DNA of 64,000 bases from Gemmatimonadales bacterium (GTDB lineage Bacteria > Gemmatimonadota > Gemmatimonadetes > Longimicrobiales > Gaopeijiaceae). Shown here in pieces: positions 43,103 to 50,613 of the stretch. Below the pieces are notes generated by a model that saw nothing but the letters and a program-made list of their open reading frames with translations, was not told where the DNA came from and ran no database searches. Positions within the stretch are counted from its first letter, which is position 1, and every line of letters begins with the position of its first letter. A program made the position numbers and the translations under genes. The DNA is taken from assembly GCA_007692665.1 (NCBI GenBank), contig REBP01000117.1, positions 1 to 64,000 on the forward strand. The letters are read 5' to 3'.

Positions 43103-44265
43103 GTCCGAGCCTCCGAAACCATGCTTGCGGTGCGCCTTCCGGGCCCACGGCCGGCAGCGCCCTTCACCGGACCCTTCCCCTGGTCGCATGGGCCGCCCTG
43201 GTCCTCCTTCCGGCCATCCTGTTCCCCGGAACGCTTCGGGGCCAGGGCCAGGGGCAGGGCCAGGGGCAGGGCCCGGTGGTCACGGTGGGCGACCTGACCC
43301 TCGTCGAATCCGAGGTCCCCCTCCGTCTCATGGGGTACGGCCTCGTCGTGGGACTCGACGGAACCGGCGACCGGATCCTGGGCGGGGCCTCCGGAGGGGG
43401 CTTCACCGTGCGCTCCGTCGCCAACCTCCTCCGACGCTTCGATGTCGAGGTCCCGGAAGAGGTCCTTCGTACCCGGAACGTGGCCGCAGTGCTGGTCACC
43501 GCCGAGGCCTCCCCCTGGCTCCGCCCCGGAGGGCGTTTCACCGTGCAGGTTTCGTCCCTTGGCGACGCCACTTCCCTCCGGGGAGGGGTGCTCTGGGCCA
43601 CCCCCCTGGTGGCGGATCCCGGTGGGCCGGCCCTGGCGGCGGCCCAGGGCCCTGTCTCGGTCGCATCCACTACAGGTTCTCGCTTCGCCGGCCGATACTC
43701 GGGAGAGACCTCCGCCCAGATCCCCGATGGAGGGGTGGTGGAGGTGGAGTCCTCGAGAACCGGAGCCATGGAAGCCATGCGACTGCTCCTGCGTCAACCC
43801 GATCTGGGAAGCGCCGAACGCATTGCCGAGGCGGTGAATGCTGCCTTCGGCGACGGCGTTGCCGCCGTGGAGGACCCCGGCAGCGTACGGATCCTGGCGG
43901 TCGGGGGCGAAGCGCCCAGCCTCCACGAGCTCCGAAGCCTTGAAGTGATCCGCAACCGGCGCCCCAGCATCCTCGTGGATTCTCGCAGCGGCACGGTGGT
44001 GGCCGGGGGCGGGATCCGCATCGGCGAGGCGGTGATCAGCCACGAGGGGATCACCCTGACGGTGATGCCTGAAGGGGCAGCCGGAGTCGCCGGTGCCGGG
44101 GCGGATCTCGGCGCACCGGGCGAGCTGCGACTGGTGGAGGGCGCCTCCGTCCAGGAGGTGGCCTCGGCCCTTCACGCCGTCGGGGCCAGTGCCAGGGACA
44201 TCGCAGCGATCCTCCGGGGTCTCCGGGAGATCGGCGCTCTCCAGGCCGAGGTCGTGGTCCGATGA
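43099..44265 (+). CDS. flgI: FlgI, P-ring protein
   Basis: 388 residues from ATG 43099. A signal peptide (LPLVAWAALVLLPAILF) ends near GTLRGQG, followed by a Gly-Gln repeat. FlgI landmarks: LMGYGLVVGLDGTGDR, NVAAVLVTAEASPWLRPGGRFTVQVSSLGDATSLRGG, RPSILVDSRSGTVVAGGGIRIGEAVISHEGITLTV and the C-terminal VQEVASALHAVGASARDIAAILRGLREIGALQAEVVV. It forms the peptidoglycan-layer bushing. Somewhat longer than average because of the N-terminal extension. Confidence 0.95.
   Translation: MSPSLRNHACGAPSGPTAGSALHRTLPLVAWAALVLLPAILFPGTLRGQGQGQGQGQGPVVTVGDLTLVESEVPLRLMGYGLVVGLDGTGDRILGGASGGGFTVRSVANLLRRFDVEVPEEVLRTRNVAAVLVTAEASPWLRPGGRFTVQVSSLGDATSLRGGVLWATPLVADPGGPALAAAQGPVSVASTTGSRFAGRYSGETSAQIPDGGVVEVESSRTGAMEAMRLLLRQPDLGSAERIAEAVNAAFGDGVAAVEDPGSVRILAVGGEAPSLHELRSLEVIRNRRPSILVDSRSGTVVAGGGIRIGEAVISHEGITLTVMPEGAAGVAGAGADLGAPGELRLVEGASVQEVASALHAVGASARDIAAILRGLREIGALQAEVVVR
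43240..43272 (+). repeat. Short Gly-Gln tandem repeat at the mature FlgI N-terminus
   Basis: GGCCAG and GGGCAG hexamers alternate over about 33 bp and encode a GQGQGQGQGQ run just after the predicted signal peptide. In-frame copy-number variation is possible. Confidence 0.7.
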
Positions 44266-44696
44266 CGGGGCCCGGTGGGATTCGTGGTCCCGGCGGCTTC
44301 GGCGCCCTTCGCAGCGGACAGATCCAGGGCGACGAAGCCCGGCTCCGGGCTTCGTCGAGCCTTCTGGAATCCGAGTTCATGACGACCCTCTTCCGGGCCA
44401 TGCGGGACACCGTCCCCCAGGAATCCCCGGGGGCAGACGGGGCCCAGGACATCTTCTGGTCCATGCTGGAGCGGGAGGTGGCGGACCAGGCGGCCATGGG
44501 CGGCGGGTACGGGCTGGGCGATGCAATCCACCGCGCGCTGTCACCGGGTGCGGAGGGTGGCGTCGAAGCGCCCCCACCCCCCACCCGCGAGGGGATCGCC
44601 CCACCGAACGACGCAAGCGCCGGACCTCCGGCCCTCCACCCGGTCCTCTCCGGGCGCATGAACCTTCATCCCTTCGGGGAAAGCGAGCTCGGATGA
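44262..44696 (+). CDS. flgJ: FlgJ-type rod-binding protein without muramidase domain
   Basis: 144 residues, overlapping flgI (ATGA). The N-terminal rod-binding domain is clear: ASSLLESEFMTTLFRAMRDTVPQ, IFWSMLEREVADQAAMGGGYGLGDAI. The glucosaminidase domain of proteobacterial FlgJ (about 150 further residues) is absent; only a disordered Pro/Ala-rich tail of 55 residues follows. Single-domain FlgJ needs a separate peptidoglycan hydrolase for rod penetration. The M15-type domain in this island's FliK is an obvious candidate (inference). Confidence 0.88.
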   Translation: MTGPGGIRGPGGFGALRSGQIQGDEARLRASSSLLESEFMTTLFRAMRDTVPQESPGADGAQDIFWSMLEREVADQAAMGGGYGLGDAIHRALSPGAEGGVEAPPPPTREGIAPPNDASAGPPALHPVLSGRMNLHPFGESELG

Positions 44697-45244
44697 ACCA
44701 CGGAGGCGAAGTGTGCCTGCTGACCTCCTACCCGGTCCGGCTCGGAGGACCGGAGGGAGAGCGCTGGATGATCCGGCTGGCCGAGTGCATCCGGATCGAG
44801 AACTCGCTCCTCCAGCGACTGGAGGCTGTTCTCCTCGCGCAGCGGGCGGCGGTGGAGTCGGACCACCTGCTGGCGGTGGAGGACGGCACTCATGCCACCC
44901 GGAAGATTCTCCGGACGCTGGCCGAAGCACGGCGCCACCGTGCCTCGGTGCTGCAGGTGGGAACCGGCGACCCCGCGATCGCGCTGGATGACGTGGCGTC
45001 CATGGGCGTTGAACTCTCGGACGTGGTCCAGGACGAGCGGGCTCGCCTGCGGGAGACCGCCCGCCGCGTCCATCTGACCCTGGCGCTGAACCGGGTTCTG
45101 CTGGGCGAGGCGGCCCGCGCCAGTGATCGTGCCGCCCGAACCCTCCTGGGCTCGACGCCAAGCGTGACCTTCGCACCTCCCGGGCAGGTGCCTGCCTCGG
45201 GAGCCAGCGTGGATGGCGGGCGCCACCTGAATCGGACGGTCTGA
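44693..45244 (+). CDS. flgN: FlgN-like export chaperone for FlgK/FlgL
   Basis: 183 residues from ATG 44693 (overlapping the flgJ stop); ATG 44768 is a possible shorter start. The helical pattern LAECIRIENSLLQRLEAVLLAQRAAVESDHLLAVEDGTHATRKILRTLAEARRHRASVLQV, then a second long helix pair, matches FlgN loosely. Placement directly before flgK is the usual place for flgN. Sequence similarity in this family is weak, so the call rests partly on context. Confidence 0.75.
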   Translation: MNHGGEVCLLTSYPVRLGGPEGERWMIRLAECIRIENSLLQRLEAVLLAQRAAVESDHLLAVEDGTHATRKILRTLAEARRHRASVLQVGTGDPAIALDDVASMGVELSDVVQDERARLRETARRVHLTLALNRVLLGEAARASDRAARTLLGSTPSVTFAPPGQVPASGASVDGGRHLNRTV

Positions 45245-45245
45245 C

Positions 45246-46655
45246 ATGTCCTCCATCGGTCGCATCATCTCCACGGCGAGCAACGCCCTTCAGGCCAACC
45301 AGGCGGCGCTCAGCGTCACCGGGCAGAACGTCGCCAACGCCAGCACCGAGGGGTACTCCCGACAGCGCGCGCTCATGGTGGAGTCTCCGGTAACCCGGCT
45401 CGCCCAGGGGAGCTTCGGGGGTGGCGTCATGGTCCAGGGGGTCGAGCGGATGCGTGACATCCTCCTGGACGCTGCCTTCCGCACCGAGTCGTCGAAATCG
45501 GAGGGGTTCCGGAGCCATGCCGATCTGATGCGCAGGGTGGAGGGGGCCATGGGAGAGCCGGGAGATGCCGGGATCTCCGCCGCCCTGGACCGCTTCTACT
45601 CGGCCTGGAGCGAGCTGGCGACCGCGCCCGAGAGCGAGGCGGCCCGGTCCGGCTTGCGCCAGGTCACGGAGGCCCTCACGTTTCGCATGAACGAGGTGTC
45701 GTCCGGCATCGAGCGCCTCCGCCTCGATGGATTCGAGCGACTGGAGCAGGGCGTCGGGCGGGTCCAGGCCCTGGTGGCCGATGTGGTGGCGATCAACCGC
45801 AGCATCGTCACCGCCGAAGCCTCGGGGGTCCAGGCACCGGATCTTCGGGATTCCCGGGACCGGGCGCTGGACGAACTGGCCCGGCTCCTTCCCATCCAGG
45901 TGCAGCAGAACGCAGACGGCACGGTCCGGGTCAATCTGGGCGGGATCGGGATCGTCGATGGCCAGAAGATCCCGGAATTCGGGCTCGACGCCACCGGTGG
46001 ACAATTCCGGCTCATGGTGGGCTCGCGCAGCATCGCTCTCTCAAGCTCCGAGGGGCAACTCGGTGGCATCATGCAGGCAGTCAACCACGACATCCCCGCC
46101 CTCCGGGCCGGGCTGGACGCCATGGCCAACGCCCTGGTGGAGTCCGTCAATTCCCTGCACCGAACCGGAACCAATCCCCTGGGGCAGGAGGGAGTGGACT
46201 TCTTCCATGTGCCGCTCGACGGCGCCGGCGACCCGCTCCCGGTTTCCGCGGCCGGGATCCGCCTTTCCGATGCCGTCCTGGCATCGGCCCTGGCCATCGC
46301 TGCCGGCCCCGGCTCCGGCGAGGTGGACAACGAGTTCCAGCCCGGGGTCAACAGCCTGGCGCTCTCACTCGCCGGACTTCGGGATCAGCCACTGGCCGCC
46401 CTCGGTGGCCAGAGTGTCTCCAGCCGGTTCGGGCAGATCGTGGGCGAGGCTGCCAACGCGACCCGCCGCTCCAGGGACGGAACCGAGGTCCACCGCATTC
46501 TCGCGCAGCAGGCGGACCATCGCCGGGCCGAGGTTTCCGGGGTCTCGCTGGACGAGGAGATGGTCAAGCTCATCCAGTTCCAGGCCGCCTATTCCGCAGC
46601 GGCCCGAGTCCTTTCCGCGGCCGACGAGATGCTCCAGACGCTTCTCCAGATCTGA
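45246..46655 (+). CDS. flgK: FlgK, hook-filament junction protein
   Basis: 469 residues. N-terminus SSIGRIISTASNALQANQAALSVTGQNVANASTEGYSRQRALM is the standard FlgK start. LDRFYSAWSELATAPESEAAR and the C-terminal GVSLDEEMVKLIQFQAAYSAAARVLSAADEMLQTLLQI confirm it. FlgK (HAP1) caps the hook and joins FlgL. It belongs to the sigma54 operon, while its partner flgL is under a sigma28-like promoter. Confidence 0.95.
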   Translation: MSSIGRIISTASNALQANQAALSVTGQNVANASTEGYSRQRALMVESPVTRLAQGSFGGGVMVQGVERMRDILLDAAFRTESSKSEGFRSHADLMRRVEGAMGEPGDAGISAALDRFYSAWSELATAPESEAARSGLRQVTEALTFRMNEVSSGIERLRLDGFERLEQGVGRVQALVADVVAINRSIVTAEASGVQAPDLRDSRDRALDELARLLPIQVQQNADGTVRVNLGGIGIVDGQKIPEFGLDATGGQFRLMVGSRSIALSSSEGQLGGIMQAVNHDIPALRAGLDAMANALVESVNSLHRTGTNPLGQEGVDFFHVPLDGAGDPLPVSAAGIRLSDAVLASALAIAAGPGSGEVDNEFQPGVNSLALSLAGLRDQPLAALGGQSVSSRFGQIVGEAANATRRSRDGTEVHRILAQQADHRRAEVSGVSLDEEMVKLIQFQAAYSAAARVLSAADEMLQTLLQI

Positions 46656-46661
46656 CCGGCC

Positions 46662-46928
46662 GTGCTGATCCTGACGCGGAAGGTGGGGGAGTCCATCGTC
46701 CTCGACGGCGGCATCAGGATCACGATCGTCCAGAACGATGCGGGCGGGGTTCGGCTTGGAATCGAGGCGCCCCCGGAAGTGGGGATCTTCCGCGAGGAAC
46801 TCCTGGAGCGCATGGCCCTGGAAAACCGCCGAGCGTCGGCGAGCCCCGACCAGCTTCTGGAGTTCGTCCGCCGCCTGGGCCCGAACCCGCATCCCGTGCC
46901 AGGCACTTCCTCCGACCCGGGGGACTGA
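46662..46928 (+). CDS. csrA: CsrA, translational regulator
   Basis: 88 residues from GTG 46662. MLILTRKVGESIVLDGGIRITIVQNDAGGVRLGIEAPPEVGIFREEL is the classic CsrA core. A C-terminal extension of about 25 residues is rich in Pro and Ser. CsrA dimers bind GGA motifs in hairpin loops, often covering ribosome binding sites. Coupled with fliW and flagellin in this window it probably forms the FliW-CsrA-flagellin feedback. Conserved position after flgK/flgL. Confidence 0.95.
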   Translation: MLILTRKVGESIVLDGGIRITIVQNDAGGVRLGIEAPPEVGIFREELLERMALENRRASASPDQLLEFVRRLGPNPHPVPGTSSDPGD

Positions 46929-46971
46929 ACCCCGGGTCTGGACTGAGGTCCCTGGTCGGCCCGGCCAGACT

Positions 46972-47613
46972 TCACCCGGCGGGGTGGTCGCCCCCGGGGG
47001 CCGTCGCCGGCAGGGGCGGCAGCGGGATGCGAAGGGGCGGAGCGTCCCCGGGGGGGCGTACCTCGAGGACGGGCTCCGCTCCAGGGTCCATTCGAAGCAG
47101 GAGAACCCCGGGCCCGGCCGCGGACACGCTTCCGAGTCCCGCTCCCCCCTGCCGGAGAAGGGTTCGCTGTGCCTGTTCCGCGGCCACGAGGAGGATGCCG
47201 CGAAGATCCGAGGCCTTCATCCGTACGGGAGGGACGGGCTTGCAGCCGGCCTCCTCCCCGAGGGCGTGATCTCCACGGTGACCGCTCACCAGCTGCCACG
47301 ACTCCCCGACACACCCGAGAAGTTCCAGGGCGTCGTCGAGGAGGTCGACGGGGTCCAGGAGTTCTGCCGACTCGGTGGCGGGGGGGACGACCAGCTGCAG
47401 GTGCCGAGCCAGGACTTCGAGCGCCTCGGCCTCGTCCGCGAGAGGGGGGCCGAGATCCAGTGCTCCGGCGTCCCTCCGGTGCCCGGCAGCCGCCAGTTCG
47501 GCCAGCCCACGAGCCACCGAGGCCCGACCATTCAGGGCGTGGACCAGTTCCCGCAGGCAGTGATACCGAAGCTGGGTGGGAGTCAGGGGAAGCGCGACGG
47601 CATCATCGGGCAT
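46972..47613 (-). CDS. Degenerate histidine-kinase-like protein, possible phosphotransferase
   Basis: 213 residues from ATG 47613. The first helix (LTPTQLRYHCLRELVHALNG) resembles an H-box, with His25 followed by Ala-Leu-Asn, and a second helix completes a dimerisation-type hairpin. DPVDLLDDALELL and LRGILLVAAEQAQRTLL then occupy the places of the kinase core and N-box, but the Asn and the glycine-rich ATP lid are missing. This architecture recalls ChpT/Spo0B-type phosphotransferases. It is the only minus-strand gene between csrA and motA and its start is next to the motA promoter. Function is inference; it could also be a pseudokinase. Confidence 0.5.
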   Translation of the reverse strand: MPDDAVALPLTPTQLRYHCLRELVHALNGRASVARGLAELAAAGHRRDAGALDLGPPLADEAEALEVLARHLQLVVPPATESAELLDPVDLLDDALELLGCVGESWQLVSGHRGDHALGEEAGCKPVPPVRMKASDLRGILLVAAEQAQRTLLRQGGAGLGSVSAAGPGVLLLRMDPGAEPVLEVRPPGDAPPLRIPLPPLPATAPGGDHPAG

Positions 47614-47624
47614 GGGCTCTGCCC

Positions 47625-47651
47625 TCCAGTTTCCCGAAGGCATGCCGATAC
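47625..47651 (+). promoter_or_regulatory. Sigma28-like promoter of motAB
   Basis: TCCAGTTT (47625-47632) and GCCGATAC (47644-47651) fit the enterobacterial TAAAGTTT-N11-GCCGATAA consensus closely, with 15 bases between TCCA and the -10. The leader to motA is about 40 nt. Confidence 0.6.
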
Positions 47652-47696
47652 TTGAGACATCCCGCGCCCGCCCCGTACCCGGGCGTCCCCCTTCGC

Positions 47697-48614
47697 ATGA
47701 CCCGAACCGGGAAGGCATGCTTCGTGTTTGTCGTCGTCGGCTTCGTCATTGTCTTTGGCAGCATTGTGGTCGGGTACCTCATGCACGGGGGCAACCTGCT
47801 GGTTCTCATGCAGGTCAGCGAATTCGTGATCATCGGGGGCGCCGGGCTCGGGGCCGTCTTCGTGGCCGAGCGTCCCGCGGTAGTCCGTGGCATGCTCCGC
47901 GGGACCCTGGGGCTGCTGCGCCCCTCTCGATACTCCCCGGCAGCCTATGCCGAACTCCTGCAGGTGCTCTTCGAACTCCTCTACGTGGCCCGAAAGGACG
48001 GCCTCACCGGAGTGGAGCCCCACGTGGAAGATCCTGAATCCTCCAGCATTCTGCAAAAATACCCTTCGTTCGCCCAGAACCGCCATGCGGTGGCGTTTCT
48101 GTGCGATACGCTGAAGGTGCTTCTGACCGGCACTGTCGAGGACCATCACCTGAGCGAGATCCTGGAACTGGACCTCGAGCGGCATCACGAGGAGGCGAAC
48201 ACCGTGCCGGAAGCCATGCAGACGGTGGCCGATGCCATGCCCGCCTTCGGAATCGTCGCCGCCGTCCTGGGCGTGATCATCACGATGGGAAAGATTGGAG
48301 GTGCCCCGGAGATCGTGGGCAAGAGCGTCGCTGCCGCCCTGGTGGGAACCTTCCTGGGAATCCTTCTGGGCTACGGGCTCTTCGGACCCCTGGCTCGAGC
48401 GATGGCGACCCGTGTGCGGGAGGAGGAGCAGTACATGGCCTGCATCCGCACGGCACTCCTCTCCTTTTCCCGAGGGGATTCACCCATCACCTCGGTGGAG
48501 TTCGCGCGTCGGAATATCGAGCCCGAATCGCGGCCCTCCTTCGCGGAACTGGAAGCCCTGACCCGTCGGCGCCCCCTGGCCGAGGGGACCGGCCCCAAGC
48601 GGGTGGCGGCATGA
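47697..48614 (+). CDS. motA: MotA, stator subunit (first set)
   Basis: 305 residues, the long E. coli-like type. Four membrane segments, with the conserved TM3-TM4 prolines in MPAFGIVAAVLGVIITMG and the segment LVGTFLGILLGYGLFGPLA. The cytoplasmic loop includes LFELLYVARKDGLTGVEPHVEDPE. GKACFVFVVVGFVIVFGSIVVGYLMHGGNLLVLMQVSEFVIIGGAGLGA is typical of the N-terminus. With MotB it conducts ions to turn the rotor through FliG. Start ATG 47697; the stop overlaps motB. Confidence 0.93.
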   Translation: MTRTGKACFVFVVVGFVIVFGSIVVGYLMHGGNLLVLMQVSEFVIIGGAGLGAVFVAERPAVVRGMLRGTLGLLRPSRYSPAAYAELLQVLFELLYVARKDGLTGVEPHVEDPESSSILQKYPSFAQNRHAVAFLCDTLKVLLTGTVEDHHLSEILELDLERHHEEANTVPEAMQTVADAMPAFGIVAAVLGVIITMGKIGGAPEIVGKSVAAALVGTFLGILLGYGLFGPLARAMATRVREEEQYMACIRTALLSFSRGDSPITSVEFARRNIEPESRPSFAELEALTRRRPLAEGTGPKRVAA

Positions 48615-49498
48615 CCCGCGCCCGGGACACCGCGGGAGAAGGCAGGGGTTCGACCTCCGCCCGAGGCGGTGGCGGAAGTCGCCCGATCATCGTGGTCCGG
48701 AAACGAAGGAGGCCCCACAGCGGACACCATGGGGGATCATGGAAGGTCGCCTACGCCGACTTCGTCACGGCGATGATGGCCTTCTTCCTGGTCATGTGGA
48801 TCATGGGAATGGATCAGGACGCCCGGGACCTGGTCCAGGGGTACTTCAACAATCCCCTGGGCATGAGCCCCGGGAACCCGACGGGCCTGAATCCGCTGAC
48901 CTCGGGGCAGGGCATGCAGCTCCAGGGGTCAGGCACCCCTGCCTTCGGTGCCCTGGCCGAGCGAGCACAGTTCGAGTCCGTGGCCATGAATCTGCGACGC
49001 AGCTTCCAGGCATCCGGACTGGCTGACCTGGGGGTCGAACTGGAGGTCATCGTGTCAACGGACGGGTTGCGGATGGAAATCATGGAGGCCGGCCAGGAGG
49101 AGATCTTCTTCGGAACGGGCGACGCGAAGGTCCGGCCGGTCCTGATTTCCGTTCTGGGGCTCGTCGCCGCGGAGATTCGCCGGCTCTCCCACGAGATCGT
49201 GGTGGAGGGGCACACCGATGCCCGACCCTACGTGGGCGAGGGTCCCTACGGGAACTGGGAACTCTCGGTGGACCGGGCCAATGCGGCTCGCAGGGCCATG
49301 GAGAGCGACGGGCTGGGCGGGTCCCGGATCTCGGAAGTCCGAGGCCATGCCGATCGAGCTCTTCGAGTCGCCGGCGACGGCCTCGCTCCTCAGAACCGGA
49401 GGGTGAGTCTCTTCGTGCCTGCCCTGGCCGGGGCGGTGCCTCTGTGGGAGCCCGCCGCCCGCGAGGGAGAACAGGAGCGGGGGAGGGACGGACCATGA
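48611..49498 (+). CDS. motB: MotB, stator subunit (first set)
   Basis: 295 residues. A basic N-terminus and one membrane helix, WKVAYADFVTAMMAFFLVMW, carrying the ion-binding Asp50. The plug region and an OmpA-like peptidoglycan-binding domain (VVEGHTDARPY...NWELSVDRANAARRAM) follow. The YADFVTAMMAFF pattern is that of proton-type MotB proteins. ATG 48611 overlaps the motA stop; the stop overlaps the next receiver gene (ATGA). Confidence 0.93.
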   Translation: MTRARDTAGEGRGSTSARGGGGSRPIIVVRKRRRPHSGHHGGSWKVAYADFVTAMMAFFLVMWIMGMDQDARDLVQGYFNNPLGMSPGNPTGLNPLTSGQGMQLQGSGTPAFGALAERAQFESVAMNLRRSFQASGLADLGVELEVIVSTDGLRMEIMEAGQEEIFFGTGDAKVRPVLISVLGLVAAEIRRLSHEIVVEGHTDARPYVGEGPYGNWELSVDRANAARRAMESDGLGGSRISEVRGHADRALRVAGDGLAPQNRRVSLFVPALAGAVPLWEPAAREGEQERGRDGP

Positions 49499-50025
49499 CG
49501 CACTCCCTGACCGACAGACTGCAAGAGTTCCGTGCAAATCAAGAGAGAGCGAGCACGCCTCCCGCCCTGCCTCTCGTCCTCGTCGTGGACGACCTGCCCG
49601 TCGTGCAAACGCTCGTCGGGCGCTACCTGGCGCACCTGGGATTCGACATGGTGCCGGCGGGAGACGCCGATCAGGCTGTCCAGATCCTTCGTTCGCGGGA
49701 CGTCTCCCACGTCATTCTGGACGTTCATTTCCCCGGGGGAACCGAGGCGGTCTACGCCGAAATCCAGTCCAGGAACGACGAGCTGTGGCGGAGGACGGCC
49801 TTCATGACCGGGGGGTTCGTCGACCGTGCCAGGGAAGCCTTCGTGAGGAATACGGGATGCGCGGTCATCTTCAAGCCCTTCGAACTGGATCAACTGCGTC
49901 ACTTCCTCCTGCCTCCACCCGGCGCCAATTCGGACGAGGAGCCGCCTCGGGTCCAGGCTCAGCCGGCGCCAACCGGGAGGCAGCCCCGCCCGGCCATGTC
50001 CACCATGTCCACCAGACGCGGGTAG
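49495..50025 (+). CDS. Stand-alone response-regulator receiver coupled to motAB
   Basis: 176 residues from ATG 49495, overlapping the motB stop. Receiver motifs: VLVVDDLPVVQ, phospho-acceptor in VILDVHFPGG, FMTGG and FKPFELDQL. The Thr and Lys are present, so phosphorylation is plausible. A basic, Pro-rich tail of about 30 residues follows. No output domain. Translation coupling to motB suggests a stator-directed role, but that is inference. Its 3' end overlaps a convergent receiver gene by 67 bp. Confidence 0.72.
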   Translation: MTHSLTDRLQEFRANQERASTPPALPLVLVVDDLPVVQTLVGRYLAHLGFDMVPAGDADQAVQILRSRDVSHVILDVHFPGGTEAVYAEIQSRNDELWRRTAFMTGGFVDRAREAFVRNTGCAVIFKPFELDQLRHFLLPPPGANSDEEPPRVQAQPAPTGRQPRPAMSTMSTRRG

Positions 50026-50471
50026 GAAAAGGGCTTTCGCACCCGGATCACTCCCTTGTCCGCGAAAGGGGTGGCGCGGTCGTCCATGCTCCCGCTCACC
50101 AGAAGGATCGTGCCCGTGAAGTCGGGCCGGCCAAGGAGCGCCCGAACCACCGATTCGCCCCCTCCGGGCATCTTCCAGTCCACCAGGGCCACATCCGGCA
50201 GGGCCGTGTTCATCAAGGCGAGCGCCTCGTCGGCCGAGGCGGCCAGCTCCACCTGGTATCCCTTCGTCTCCAGCATCATGGCCAGGGTGCGTCGGATGAC
50301 GGGCTCGTCATCGGCCACGAGGACCCGGATCGGGCGGTCGGGGCACGGGCGGTTGGGTGCGGACTCCGGCGAATCGGACACGACGAACCTTGATGGAGGG
50401 TTGGCGGGCAGCCCCCCCGGAGGGGATGGCATGTCCGTGTCGTCACCGAGACTTGGCAAGGTCGGTGCCAT
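49959..50471 (-). CDS. Stand-alone response-regulator receiver
   Basis: 170 residues from ATG 50471; a later start at the Met near residue 14 is possible. The first 45 residues are Pro/Ser-rich. Receiver: VLVADDEPVIRRTLAMMLETKGY, phospho-acceptor in VALVDWKMPGG, LLVSGSMDD and VRKPF. No output domain. It diverges from fliC and shares 67 bp at its 3' end with the receiver gene on the other strand. Either end could be mis-set, but both stop codons follow good receiver folds. Confidence 0.68.
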   Translation of the reverse strand: MAPTLPSLGDDTDMPSPPGGLPANPPSRFVVSDSPESAPNRPCPDRPIRVLVADDEPVIRRTLAMMLETKGYQVELAASADEALALMNTALPDVALVDWKMPGGGESVVRALLGRPDFTGTILLVSGSMDDRATPFADKGVIRVRKPFSYPRLVDMVDMAGRGCLPVGAG

Positions 50472-50499
50472 GCGCCGGCCCCACCCTCCGATTCGGCGC

Positions 50500-50526
50500 T
50501 CAAGCTTCGGAAAGGGCGTCCGATAC
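50500..50526 (+). promoter_or_regulatory. Sigma28-like promoter of fliC
   Basis: TCAA (50500-50503), 15 bases, TCCGATAC (50519-50526). Identical core elements and spacing to the flgL promoter. The predicted leader of about 80 nt contains the CsrA-type hairpin and a strong ribosome binding site. Confidence 0.8.
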
Positions 50527-50563
50527 CTTGATGCAGAGGGCCGGTTGGGGCCGGTCCACTGAA

Positions 50564-50605
50564 GGAGCACGGATGCTCCACGACAGCACACTCTACGGAA
50601 GGAGG
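50564..50605 (+). promoter_or_regulatory. Probable CsrA-binding region in the fliC leader, with ribosome binding site
   Basis: GGAGCA (50564-50569) pairs perfectly with TGCTCC (50574-50579) and presents CGGA in the loop, the form CsrA prefers. A second GGA cluster lies in the Shine-Dalgarno region GGAAGGAGG (50597-50605), 8 bases before the ATG. Two sites, one upstream hairpin and one at the ribosome site, resemble the Bacillus hag leader. Confidence 0.65.
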
Positions 50606-50613
50606 AACCCCAA

